From NCBI RefSeq assembly GCF_000383235.1, contig NZ_KB910931.1:1-64000 (forward strand): a stretch of 64,000 nucleotides of DNA. The letters are read 5' to 3'. Below the pieces are notes generated by a model that had not been told where the DNA came from, made no database searches, and was given only the letters and a program-made list of their open reading frames with translations. Positions within the stretch are counted from its first letter, which is position 1; every line of letters starts with the position of its first letter. The position numbers and the translations under genes are program-made. Positions 54,047 through 62,506 of the stretch are shown piece by piece. Origin of the DNA: Bacillus sp. 123MFChir2 (lineage in GTDB: Bacteria > Bacillota > Bacilli > Bacillales > Bacillaceae_G).

Positions 54047-55240
54047 ATGTTCCGGTTTAATAAATGTAAGAGCCAATATAGCTCCTAAAAGAGCAAAAAA
54101 GATAGAAAGGTAAAAGATATAATTATCTGGTCCTTTCATTAACATAGCAAATAAAGGCGGACCAGCTGCTACACCTACAAAACGCATAGAACTATAAAGT
54201 GATGTAATAGATCCCCTTTGTTCCTTTTCTACACCTTCTGTCACTAAAGCATCTAGGCTTGGAAGAGCCACTCCGACCCCAATTCCACTTATCACAAGAC
54301 TAATTATAATAATATAAATATTTTTAAAGAATATCGGGATTATTAATGTTATTCCTAATATGAGAAACCCAGTACATATACACCATTTCATCACACTTTT
54401 TTTATCTCCAATCTTCTTTCCGGTTATATAAGAAGTAAGGGAGAGCGAAGCTAGAGGAATTGCTAGTACAAGACCTTTCCAAACACCTTCTAAGTGATAA
54501 CGTTTTTCTAAAATTGAGGATAAATAAAAAAGAATACCGAATAAAATAAACATGATGATTCCACCTAGCAAGAAAATAGGAAGAAGCCAACGCCCTTTTT
54601 CCATTAAGATACTTTTTACATTTTGCAGGAAGACTTTTAATGGAGGCGCTTCTTTAGTGGGTTTCGGTGGTTTAACAAGAAAAATAATTAAAACAATTGA
54701 AATGATGCACAAAATAGGGATAAACCAAAAAGGCAAGAACCAGACAAATGAAGCTAATAAAGAACCTAAAATCGGGCTTAAAACTTTCCCTAATGTATTA
54801 GATGTTTCCACAAGGCCTAGACCAGAACTGACTTGTTCTTCATCTTGAAACATATCACCTACACAAGGAATAACCACAGGCATTGCACCAGCTGAGCCAA
54901 TCCCTTGAATGACTCTTCCAATTAGAATCCACGTATAAGGATTGTCTAACTTCCATGATACCCAACCAGTAATAGCTCCCCCAATAGCTGCTATAAATAA
55001 GCTAGGAATAATTACTTTTTTTCTTCCCCATTTATCTGATAAATATCCAGCTACAGGAATCAAAATAATAGCGACAATAGAATAAATGGTAATAATAAGA
55101 GAGACTTGGAGGTCAGTAATTTTCAATTTTTTTTCGATTAATGGAAGGACTGGAATTAACATGGAGTTTCCAAGTGTCATAACTAATGGTACAGATGAAA
55201 GAGCCCATAAACTCCATTTTTCTTTTCGATTTATATTTAT
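54041..55240 (-). CDS. MFS multidrug-type transporter, start codon apparently ATA
   Basis: The frame from ATG 55180 gives 379 residues beginning inside helix 1 (MTLGNSMLIPVLPLIEKKLK). In frame upstream it reads INRKEKWSLWALSSVPLV, a normal MFS N-terminus, back to ATA at 55240, which sits nine bases after AAGGAG (55255-55250). The usual start ATG thus seems changed to ATA. DHA1-type motif A in GYLSDKWGRKKVI; motif C region GRVIQGIGSAG. Either weak initiation at ATA or a shortened protein from ATG 55180. Substrate unknown. Confidence 0.75.
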   Translation of the reverse strand: MNINRKEKWSLWALSSVPLVMTLGNSMLIPVLPLIEKKLKITDLQVSLIITIYSIVAIILIPVAGYLSDKWGRKKVIIPSLFIAAIGGAITGWVSWKLDNPYTWILIGRVIQGIGSAGAMPVVIPCVGDMFQDEEQVSSGLGLVETSNTLGKVLSPILGSLLASFVWFLPFWFIPILCIISIVLIIFLVKPPKPTKEAPPLKVFLQNVKSILMEKGRWLLPIFLLGGIIMFILFGILFYLSSILEKRYHLEGVWKGLVLAIPLASLSLTSYITGKKIGDKKSVMKWCICTGFLILGITLIIPIFFKNIYIIIISLVISGIGVGVALPSLDALVTEGVEKEQRGSITSLYSSMRFVGVAAGPPLFAMLMKGPDNYIFYLSIFFALLGAILALTFIKPEHN

Positions 55241-55649
55241 AAGTATTCACTCCTTAATCAAACTTTCAAAAGTCAATATTCATGTTGCAAAAATGACTTG
55301 TTCAATGTAATTAAAATTATTTGCTTTTTATTGAATCTCTATGCAAATTGTAACTTTGAAATAAAGGATCATTTTTTATAAACGCTTTAACCTTGTTATA
55401 GGAGGCACCATATCAAAAAAGAAAATTGTACGTTTTTACACAATTTGGACGCAATTTAATCAGTCCCCTGTCAACGTAATATGTTTCTCGAAAATAATTT
55501 TCTCTAGTATCTTAGAGTACTATCCTTTTTTTCTAATTTTAATTATTCGCATTGTTTTTCTTATGGTTTTATTGAAAAAAGAATTTATTTTCACAACACA
55601 TAATCTAAACCACAAAAGATCACACCTGATATTCCTAACAGAGAAAACA

Positions 55650-55692
55650 AAAACCTTGAGTATAATTAGGACACTCAAGTTTTTTGTTTTTA
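55650..55692. terminator. terminator hairpin
   Basis: AACCTTGAGT pairs with ACTCAAGTTT, then TTTTGTTTTT. It lies in the 55241-55756 spacer, which has no gene; CACCATATCAAAAAAGAA at 55406-55423 recurs at 57261-57278. Confidence 0.7.
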
Positions 55693-55756
55693 TTGTGTAA
55701 GAATAGTAACATATAAACTCAAGAAATATATCCCTTAATCCATAATGATATTCTTA

Positions 55757-56113
55757 TTACTGCTTTAACTCTTGCATACATTCTTGTACAAGAGTAACTG
55801 CCTGACTCATAGTAGCTCCACCACCAAATGCAGCTGTCACTCCCACTGCCTCAAAGATCTCCTGTTCCGAAGCTCCTTGATCTAGACATCCTTTAATGTG
55901 ATAAATGATACAATATTCATCCTGAGAATAAAGGCTAATACCTAATGCAATTAGGTGTTTTTGCTTTTTGGATAAGGTGCCTTCTTTAAAGCATTCCTCT
56001 GTAAAAGAATTAAATTGTTCAGCTAGCTTAGGCATCTTTTCAGTAAATAAACCTAAGCCATACTTATAATGATGAAGTGCAGATTCTGTAGAGTTTCTAC
56101 CTTCAAATTCCAT
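55757..56113 (-). CDS. carboxymuconolactone decarboxylase-family protein
   Basis: 118 residues of the CMD/AhpD fold. EYCIIYHIKGCLDQGASEQE (about 69-88) has the Cys and His of the active-site helix but a single Cys before the His, unlike CxxC AhpD. AAFGGGATM near the end is typical. Probably a small redox or decarboxylase-like protein. Clear CTCCAT-type ribosome binding region upstream is weak (GGAGATGG). Confidence 0.82.
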   Translation of the reverse strand: MEFEGRNSTESALHHYKYGLGLFTEKMPKLAEQFNSFTEECFKEGTLSKKQKHLIALGISLYSQDEYCIIYHIKGCLDQGASEQEIFEAVGVTAAFGGGATMSQAVTLVQECMQELKQ

Positions 56114-56449
56114 TTTAATCCATCTCCATTTCTCATATATTTAAACAAAAGTTAGTATTAACCTAATCCGAATTGATTAAACCCAAATAATATTTATATC
56201 AGGAGGAGTAAAAGGTGATTTTGATTCAGAAAGTCATAAGTTAATACATGATATTTTAGATAAAGATAGGGAACATATAAATGTATTAAAACAACTTACT
56301 TAGTTACCCTGAATCATAATTAAGTAGGGCTATTTAAAATATCTCCACATATTTTCCACAAAATAGGTAAATACTAATACTTGATTTAATACTTTAATTT
56401 CAAAGTATTAAATCATAATTACTAACTGCGATACTAGGAGGACGTTACT
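56114..56449. other. spacer with short coding relic
   Basis: 56203-56303 reads GGVKGDFDSESHKLIHDILD then KDREHINVLKQLT and stop, without a start of its own (AGGAGG and GTG here fit a different frame of 10 codons). It looks like the tail of a lost gene I cannot name. The rest is AT-rich leader of the next gene. Confidence 0.3.
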
Positions 56450-56623
56450 ATGAATATTCGTGAAGGATTAATTCCAACTACACTAGGTACAGCGGTTACA
56501 GCTGCGGGTTATGCTCTTAAGCAAACTCGTGGGTCTAATAAGATGATTGCAAATACAGTATTTGGATTTGGTTTAGCTCACGTTGTTTTAGGGGTAATTG
56601 ATCTTGTGGAACATCGTCGTTAG
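56450..56623 (+). CDS. 57-residue protein, hydrophobic, B. cereus-group type
   Basis: ATG 56450 behind AGGAGG; MNIREGLIPTTLGTAVTAAG, then a basic KQTRGSNK loop and FGFGLAHVVLGVIDLVEHRR. Two short hydrophobic segments suggest membrane or coat location. A terminator follows at 56631. No named family recognised; complete signals make the gene real. Confidence 0.75.
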   Translation: MNIREGLIPTTLGTAVTAAGYALKQTRGSNKMIANTVFGFGLAHVVLGVIDLVEHRR

Positions 56624-56630
56624 AAGATAG

Positions 56631-56660
56631 GGCAAGCACCTTTTGATGCTTGCCTTTTTA
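56631..56660 (+). terminator. intrinsic terminator
   Basis: GGCAAGCA (56631-56638) pairs with TGCTTGCC (56647-56654), followed by TTTTTAA. Confidence 0.85.
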
Positions 56661-56864
56661 ATATCGAAAGTGTTTAATTAACTTTTAATTTTGTATATTT
56701 TATTAAGGTAATCCCCAAATTAGCTACTTATGTATACGAAAAGGATTTTGTTAGCCAGGTTAAAGGAAGGGTCTCGTTCCTTTCAAAAGTTACCGACTGC
56801 ATTCTATTGAGGTGATGAATAAAATCCTAGAGTTAAGAAAAATTTAAAAACAGGTATTGTTATT

Positions 56865-56890
56865 AAAAGTAGTATCTAAATACTACTTTT
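56865..56890. terminator. terminator hairpin for the small minus-strand gene
   Basis: AAAAGTAGTAT (56865-56875) pairs with ATACTACTTTT (56880-56890). The stop codon of the minus-strand gene lies at its edge. Confidence 0.65.
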
Positions 56891-57059
56891 ATTTTGAAAT
56901 TTTCGTTTTGGAGTGTTCTTTGTCTTCTATATCAGTTTCAGGCATTCCATACAATCCATTCATGGCTTGTTCTACTGGTTGAAGTCCAGTTGTTGTAGTC
57001 TCAGACTTTAAGTTTTTTGAGTTGTTACTCTTTTCTTTGTTAGAATGTGGAAAACTCAT
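56889..57059 (-). CDS. 56-residue hydrophilic small protein
   Basis: MSFPHSNKEKSNNSKNLKSE ... GLQPVEQAMNGLYGMPETD ... KISK: Ser/Asn/Lys-rich and without hydrophobic helix, like many small spore-associated proteins of bacilli. ATG 57059 follows TTTGGAGGT; the frame to 57077 has no site. Spore location is a guess from composition. Confidence 0.6.
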   Translation of the reverse strand: MSFPHSNKEKSNNSKNLKSETTTTGLQPVEQAMNGLYGMPETDIEDKEHSKTKISK

Positions 57060-57379
57060 TTTTATACCTCCAAACACTAAGTTTTAAAAAAATAAAAAGC
57101 GTATGAAAAAGTTTGACAGATAGACAAATGTATTATCTGTCAATTGAATGAACAATTATTTGAGCCACTAATGTAATAGCATATATATAGTATGTTATCT
57201 TTTCTAGAAAATATGTAAGATGCTATAGCAAGATTTTAATTTAGATGTATATTTAGGTCTCACCATATCAAAAAAGAACACTACAAAATAGAATAACATT
57301 TACTTAGATAGGTTAATCATAAAGAAGAACTTCTTATTTCTTTACAGACATTTAAATCTTTAAAAGGAGGCTTTTGATT
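57060..57379. other. spacer before the RNase J gene
   Basis: AT-rich, no gene. CACCATATCAAAAAAGAA at 57261-57278 is an exact 18-nt copy of 55406-55423. AAAGGAGG at 57363-57370 serves the next gene. Confidence 0.5.
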
Positions 57380-59053
57380 TTGAATACAGTAGAAAATGCA
57401 CTATCTATCTTTGCTTTAGGTGGTGTAAACGAAATAGGAAAAAATATGTATGTCATACAATACGCAGACGATATCGTTATTATTGATTGTGGCTCCAAGT
57501 TCCCAGATGAAAGTTTATTAGGAATTGATTTAATCATCCCAGATATTACATACTTGCAGGAAAATAAAGATAAGATCCGAGCATTAGTTGTAACACATGG
57601 ACATGAAGATCATATTGGCGGTATTCCATATTTTTTAAAACAATTGAATGTGCCACTTTATGCAACGCGTTTAACGCTAGGGTTAATTGAAGTTAAATTA
57701 AAAGAACATGGACTGGAGAATGTAACTGATTTATTTATGATTGACTCTGAATCATTAGTTGAACTTGGACAAATAAGTCTTACTTTTTTCAAAACGAATC
57801 ACAGCATTCCGGATTGTCTTGGCATTGCTTTTCATACGCCAGAAGGTACAGTGGTACACACAGGGGATTTCAAGTTTGATTTGACTCCAATCAATAATCA
57901 ATATCCTGATATTCATAAAATGGCTAAGATTGGAGAAAGCGGTGTCTTAGCTTTACTCTCTGAGAGTACAAATGCAGAACGGTCTGGCTTTACACCATCA
58001 GAACGATTAGTTGGTGACCATATTGAAGAGGCATTTTCCAAAGCACATAGAAAAGTAATTATTTCAACCTTTGCTTCTAATGTTAATCGCGTACAGCAAG
58101 TGGTAGACGCTGCCGTTAAAACAAATCGAAAACTCGCTTTGCTCGGAAGGAGTATGGTAAATGTAGTATCTGTCGCATTAGAACAAGGGTATTTGAATAT
58201 TCCAGAGGGAATGTTAATCGAGGCACATGAAATTAATCAAATGGCTCCAGAAAAAGTAGCCATTCTTTGTACGGGTAGCCAAGGTGAGCCTATGGCGGTG
58301 TTAGCTCGTTTAGCTAGCGGAAGCTATAGACAGGTAGATATCCTACCCGAAGATACTGTGATTCTCGCTGCCACTCCTATACCAGGAAATGAACGAAATG
58401 TCTCACGAATTGTAGACAACTTATTTTTATTAGGAGCTAATGTGATTTATGGATCAGGAAGTTCAACAGGGATGCACGTTTCTGGACATGCATATCAAGA
58501 AGAATTAAAACTAATGCTTACTTTAATGAAGCCAAAATATTTCATTCCGATTCATGGAGAATTTAGAATGTTACATCATCATCGCCTTTTAGCAGAATCC
58601 GTTGGTGTGAAGAAAGATAATATTTATGTTATGAATAATGGGGATGTTGTTGATATAAGAAAGCAGGCGGCTTATCAAACAAGACGAATACCTGCTGGAA
58701 ATGTATATGTAGATGGATTAGGTATTGGAGATGTCGGAAATATCATTTTACGTGACCGCAAACAGCTTGCTGAGGATGGTATGCTTGTTATAGTCATAAC
58801 TCTTAGTAAAACAGAGGGGAAAATGATTTCTGGCCCAGACATAATTTCCCGTGGATTTGTATATGTACGCGATTCGGAAGATTTTTTAAAGAAAATTAAT
58901 CAACTGGTTGTAGCAACTGTTAATAATCTACAAAAAGCAAATATTAGCCAATGGAATGTTCTTAAAAAAAACATAAAAGCAGCACTCGGACAATTTGTAT
59001 ATGAACATACAAAAAGAAAGCCAATGATTCTTCCTATAATAATTGAAGTTTAA
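57380..59053 (+). CDS. ribonuclease J-type metallo-beta-lactamase RNase
   Basis: 557 residues. Metallo-beta-lactamase motif VTHGHEDHIGG (71-81), HTGDFKFD, beta-CASP region with SESTNAERSG and STFASNVNRVQQ, FIPIHGEFRMLHHH, and C-terminal domain with GDVGNIILRDRKQLAEDGM. 5'-3' exo- and endonuclease for RNA maturation and decay. Bacilli have J1 and J2 elsewhere; this stand-alone gene beside sporulation-type genes is probably a third paralogue. Start TTG 57380, nine bases after AAAGGAGG; another TTG at 57374 is too close. Confidence 0.9.
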   Translation: MNTVENALSIFALGGVNEIGKNMYVIQYADDIVIIDCGSKFPDESLLGIDLIIPDITYLQENKDKIRALVVTHGHEDHIGGIPYFLKQLNVPLYATRLTLGLIEVKLKEHGLENVTDLFMIDSESLVELGQISLTFFKTNHSIPDCLGIAFHTPEGTVVHTGDFKFDLTPINNQYPDIHKMAKIGESGVLALLSESTNAERSGFTPSERLVGDHIEEAFSKAHRKVIISTFASNVNRVQQVVDAAVKTNRKLALLGRSMVNVVSVALEQGYLNIPEGMLIEAHEINQMAPEKVAILCTGSQGEPMAVLARLASGSYRQVDILPEDTVILAATPIPGNERNVSRIVDNLFLLGANVIYGSGSSTGMHVSGHAYQEELKLMLTLMKPKYFIPIHGEFRMLHHHRLLAESVGVKKDNIYVMNNGDVVDIRKQAAYQTRRIPAGNVYVDGLGIGDVGNIILRDRKQLAEDGMLVIVITLSKTEGKMISGPDIISRGFVYVRDSEDFLKKINQLVVATVNNLQKANISQWNVLKKNIKAALGQFVYEHTKRKPMILPIIIEV

Positions 59054-59054
59054 A

Positions 59055-59090
59055 ATGCCTACTTTCCCCTAAATAGGCATTTATTTAAAT
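59055..59090 (+). terminator. terminator of the RNase J gene
   Basis: AAATGCCTA pairs with TAGGCATTT (11-nt loop), followed by ATTTAAATTT. Confidence 0.7.
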
Positions 59091-59140
59091 TTGAATTAAC
59101 AGTACCCTTTAACCTATATCGATTTCAAAGGTTCAAGAAA

Positions 59141-59178
59141 AAAATCCCAATAGGAGGGAGATTGGGATTTTTTTTATA
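59141..59178. terminator. terminator hairpin
   Basis: AAAATCCCAAT (59141-59151) pairs with ATTGGGATTTT (59161-59171), then TTTT; A-rich on the other side, so it can serve both strands. Confidence 0.8.
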
Positions 59179-59204
59179 ACTCTGCTAGGAAAGTTAAATT
59201 ATCT

Positions 59205-59657
59205 TTACAAAATATTTAATTTAACTAATAAAGCTAGTAAAATTTGAAGAAGGATTTGAATATTTACTGCAATATCAGTATCTGTAGTAGTTACTGAAAC
59301 ATTTCTAGAATTTCTAATAATAGTACGTTGTTTATTAACTTGTGAAATGGCTGATTTTTGAAATAGCTCTTGTGCAATTTTATCAGCTTTTTCGCTATCT
59401 GCAATAGATATGCTTAAAATAGCAACAATAGCTGCTTGTAATGAGGCTTGAATTGATAGTGCCACTTTTGTATCTGTTGTAGTAACTTGAACATCAGCGG
59501 AATCAACAATCGAAATATATTCTTCAGATAATTGATAAATTTTATTTTTTTGCTTAGCTTCTTCTGAAATTGTTGGATCGTAGAATGATGGATGGGACTT
59601 TGAAGAATCTAGTGCGTTCCACTTTTTATCTTGATTTGGATACCAAACTCCAGACAT
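59205..59657 (-). CDS. CotX/CotV-family spore coat protein
   Basis: 150 residues. Two related C-terminal units, VQVTTTDTKVALSIQASLQA (about 56-75) and VSVTTTDTDIAVNIQILLQI (about 120-139), the duplicated CotX core. It belongs to the insoluble coat or crust of the spore. N-terminal WYPNQDKKW and DSSKSHPSFYDP are typical of cereus-group members. 13 bp after the stop of the preceding small gene; both probably made late in sporulation. Confidence 0.88.
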   Translation of the reverse strand: MSGVWYPNQDKKWNALDSSKSHPSFYDPTISEEAKQKNKIYQLSEEYISIVDSADVQVTTTDTKVALSIQASLQAAIVAILSISIADSEKADKIAQELFQKSAISQVNKQRTIIRNSRNVSVTTTDTDIAVNIQILLQILLALLVKLNIL

Positions 59658-59670
59658 AAACTCTCTCCTT

Positions 59671-59871
59671 TCAGTCTAAAATGTTATTGATGAGGTTTTG
59701 TAATTCAGAAAAGATTGTTTTGATTTGTGTTTTTTTCTCTGGGGGTAATCTTTTTAGAGATGATTCTGTTATACCATTTTTATTTAAAACATCTGAAAGT
59801 AATATATTGAATATCTCATTATTTTGTTTTCCATCAAGTGTTGAAGAAATCACCTTTTTTAAATCATCCAT
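59671..59871 (-). CDS. small CotW-like coat-operon protein
   Basis: 66 residues, mostly helical and charged (LKRLPPEKKTQIKTIFSELQ, NLINNILD). First gene of a two-gene unit with the CotX-type gene. Position fits a CotW-like component but I see no decisive motif. Ribosome binding site GGAGGG before the ATG at 59871. Confidence 0.6.
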   Translation of the reverse strand: MDDLKKVISSTLDGKQNNEIFNILLSDVLNKNGITESSLKRLPPEKKTQIKTIFSELQNLINNILD

Positions 59872-59927
59872 TCCAATATCCCTCCAATTTGGGTGTGAAT
59901 TGTCAGTTAGTATTATCTAACTAGAAT

Positions 59928-59955
59928 CATTATATGAAATAGAAGAGATATGGTC
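59928..59955 (-). promoter_or_regulatory. possible sigma-K promoter of the coat operon
   Basis: On the minus strand CATATAATG (59936-59928) resembles the sigma-K -10 CATAnnnTA, with GACC (59955-59952) 15 bp upstream in -35 position. The downstream genes are late coat genes, which supports it. A dyad AGTTAG/CTAACT lies at 59905-59922. Confidence 0.4.
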
Positions 59956-60072
59956 TGGACAAGTATCATTTTTTTAAAAAAAATTTCTATAATATTTATT
60001 TAAAAAATAATAAGTTACGTTGGTCTTAATAGCTGAACAAGGTTATTTAAAATATCAAAAAGATAAAGACAA

Positions 60073-60106
60073 AAAAGACTATCTTGTGATAAATAGTCTT
60101 TTTGTA
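60073..60106. terminator. terminator hairpin
   Basis: AAAAGACTAT (60073-60082) pairs with ATAGTCTTTT (60093-60102), then TGTATTTTT; usable for the minus-strand PH-domain gene as well. Confidence 0.7.
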
Positions 60107-60185
60107 TTTTTAATCAAAATTCATGTATGTTGTTCCAAAAATTACGGGGTTTATACTTTTTGTTTCGTATAAAAATACAAAACTG

Positions 60186-60563
60186 TTATTTTGTTGTGTA
60201 CATCACAATCGCTTTTTGAATGCTATAAATACTATCGTCTTTTCTAAATTCTTTCGTAATTGGTGTATGCATACCAGATATCCAAATTTTTAATTCAGCA
60301 TCTAAATCAAAATGCCCAGCTGTTTCGATGCTAAATTGTGTAATACTTTTATAGGGAATAGAATGATACTCCGTCTTTTTACCAGTCATACCTTGCTTAT
60401 CCACTAAAATCATACGACGATTTGTAAATACGATTAAATCGCGAATTAACTTATAAGCGTGTTCTACTTGTTCATCATCGAGCATAATTGCTTGTAAATC
60501 GCGTTCTACTCCATTTATATCTGCATCAGATGCATTTCCTAAAAAACCACTAAATAAACCCAT
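60186..60563 (-). CDS. PH-domain protein (DUF1696-like)
   Basis: 125 residues. LIRDLIVFTNRRMILVDKQG then KKTEYHSIPYKSITQFSIET, GHFDLDAELKIW is the bacterial PH-domain (bPH_1) pattern. Soluble; ligand unknown. Ribosome binding site GAGGAGG before ATG 60563. Confidence 0.85.
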   Translation of the reverse strand: MGLFSGFLGNASDADINGVERDLQAIMLDDEQVEHAYKLIRDLIVFTNRRMILVDKQGMTGKKTEYHSIPYKSITQFSIETAGHFDLDAELKIWISGMHTPITKEFRKDDSIYSIQKAIVMYTTK

Positions 60564-60714
60564 TGTGAATTCCTCCTCTATGTATAGATATAGAATGACT
60601 CTCTTTTATTGTAATTGCAAAGAAGAAATTTAATACTTCATCATAATATCTTATGCTAATATATTTGTGTAAGAACTTTTTATACAAAATGAACTTATGA
60701 TAGAGGGACAATAG

Positions 60715-61563
60715 ATGAATAATATCGGATTAGTTTTAGAAGGCGGAGGAATGAAGGGTCTATATACAGCGGGTGTATTAGAATTTTTTATGGAACAGAA
60801 TTTGTATTTCCCTTATGTAATAGGTGTTTCAGCAGGTGCCTGTATGGCTGCTACGTATTTGTCTCGTCAAAAAGGAAGAAATAAGAAAGTAAATACAGAA
60901 CTTGTAAGCGATCCACGTTACATTTCATTTCGGAATTTTTTACGAAAACGCGAATTGTTTGGCATGGATTTTCTATTTGATGAGGTACCGAATAAACTTG
61001 TACCATTTGATTTTCAAACATTCCAAGAGGGAGCAGAACAGTTTGTTATTGGTACAACGGATTGTGAAACAGGAAAACCAGTGTATTATAATAAGCGTGA
61101 ACATGGAGATGATATTTTAAAAATTATCCGTGCATCAAGTTCTGTCCCATTTATTGCACCAGCAGTTGAATATGAAGATAAATGTCTACTTGATGGGGGA
61201 ATAACTGACCCAATTCCGATTCAGAAAGCACAGGCCGATGGATATCAAAAAAATGTTGTCATTATGACAAAGCCAGTGGGATATAAAAAAGAGCCTAATA
61301 AGGTTGCTTTCATTGCAAAATGGTTATATCGACATTATCCAAATGTGGCAGATCGTCTTACTCAGCATTCTGAAATATATAACAATACTATATCGTATCT
61401 CTATTCAGAAGAACAAAAAGAGAATTTCTATGTCATTCAACCAAGTGTTCAGTTACCTGTAAGTGGTTTGGAACGTAATCAAGAAAGATTGGTTCATTTA
61501 TATGAACTTGGTTATAACGATGCAAAGAATCAATTTGAGCAGTTGCAGGAATGGCTTAAATAA
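60715..61563 (+). CDS. patatin-like phospholipase
   Basis: 282 residues. Oxyanion GGGMKG (10-15), nucleophile Ser39 in GVSAG, and Asp in LLDGGITDPIP (about 160) form the Ser-Asp dyad. Acyl hydrolase of lipids, cytosolic (no signal peptide), YjjU/RssA-like. Ribosome binding site AGAGGG before ATG 60715. Single gene. Confidence 0.9.
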   Translation: MNNIGLVLEGGGMKGLYTAGVLEFFMEQNLYFPYVIGVSAGACMAATYLSRQKGRNKKVNTELVSDPRYISFRNFLRKRELFGMDFLFDEVPNKLVPFDFQTFQEGAEQFVIGTTDCETGKPVYYNKREHGDDILKIIRASSSVPFIAPAVEYEDKCLLDGGITDPIPIQKAQADGYQKNVVIMTKPVGYKKEPNKVAFIAKWLYRHYPNVADRLTQHSEIYNNTISYLYSEEQKENFYVIQPSVQLPVSGLERNQERLVHLYELGYNDAKNQFEQLQEWLK

Positions 61564-61733
61564 GTTATCGATTAGTGGATTCTACCCCATATCGTTCATC
61601 CAAATTTCATTTACCGTATTTTTACAATACAAAACAAATAATCAATAAGACACGTCGGTCTTCATTTAGTAAAAGAATTTGACATCTCGTATTAGAATAT
61701 AATATTTGATTAATTAATAAGGAGGATAAGAAT

Positions 61734-62180
61734 ATGAAAAGTCGATTCCACCACATTGTAAGGGGAATACTTATAAAAGAAGGAAAACTTTTGGTAGCGC
61801 ATTATAAAGGGCATCATTGTTTCTTACCAGGAGGACATATTGAATTAGGTGAATCAGTCGAAAATGCACTTAAACGAGAATGGGAAGAAGAACTGGGGGC
61901 TGCTTGTTCAATTGAAAAATTTCTTGGTGTAATTGAAAATCAGTGGAGAGATGGAGACACATTACACTATGAAATTAGCCATGTCTTCAAGGTGAATAGC
62001 GATCAATTAAAAGTGGAAACACCTCCAAAGTCTAGAGAATCTCATCTGGATTTTTATTGGATTGTACCTTCTGAAGAAAATTTAAAAAGATATAAAGTAA
62101 TGCCGGATAGTGCCATACAAATATTGATGAAAAAAATTCAAGAACATGATATAGAAACATATTGGGTTAGCACACTTTAA
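61734..62180 (+). CDS. Nudix hydrolase
   Basis: 148 residues. Complete Nudix box from Gly34: G-x5-E40-x7-REWEEELG, with metal-binding glutamates 51-53. Hydrolyses a nucleoside diphosphate derivative; the substrate is open. Ribosome binding site AAGGAGG before ATG 61734. Confidence 0.9.
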   Translation: MKSRFHHIVRGILIKEGKLLVAHYKGHHCFLPGGHIELGESVENALKREWEEELGAACSIEKFLGVIENQWRDGDTLHYEISHVFKVNSDQLKVETPPKSRESHLDFYWIVPSEENLKRYKVMPDSAIQILMKKIQEHDIETYWVSTL

Positions 62181-62213
62181 ATTTTGATAAGATGGAGTAA
62201 TGGAGATGAGAAC

Positions 62214-62330
62214 ATGATAATATCCGCAATGGTTGCTGTAGGAGAAAATAATGTGATTGGCAAAGATAACGATCTTCCTTGGAGACTCCCGAATGATTGG
62301 GCATATTTGAGACGAATTACTATGTTCTAG
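62214..62330 (+). pseudogene. dihydrofolate reductase N-terminal fragment
   Basis: 38 residues: MIISAMVAVGENNVIGKDND then LPWRLPNDWAYLRRITMF, stop. NNVIGKDNDLPWRLP is the unmistakable DHFR substrate-binding start. The remaining three quarters of the gene are gone, though a ribosome binding site (GGAGATGAG) remains. 33 bp after the Nudix gene. Confidence 0.8.
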
Positions 62331-62506
62331 ACGTGAAAATACCTTTTTAGTTTGTAAAGTTTTTTATAGTTTACTATTTTAATCCATATGATCTTAAATA
62401 TAAATTTTGTTCACAAAATAGACATTATGTCCACGGTAAATAACAAGGAAACGAGCAATTTATTACTGAAATAAGTATTGAATCGGAAAGAAAAGAGGAG
62501 GCAAAA

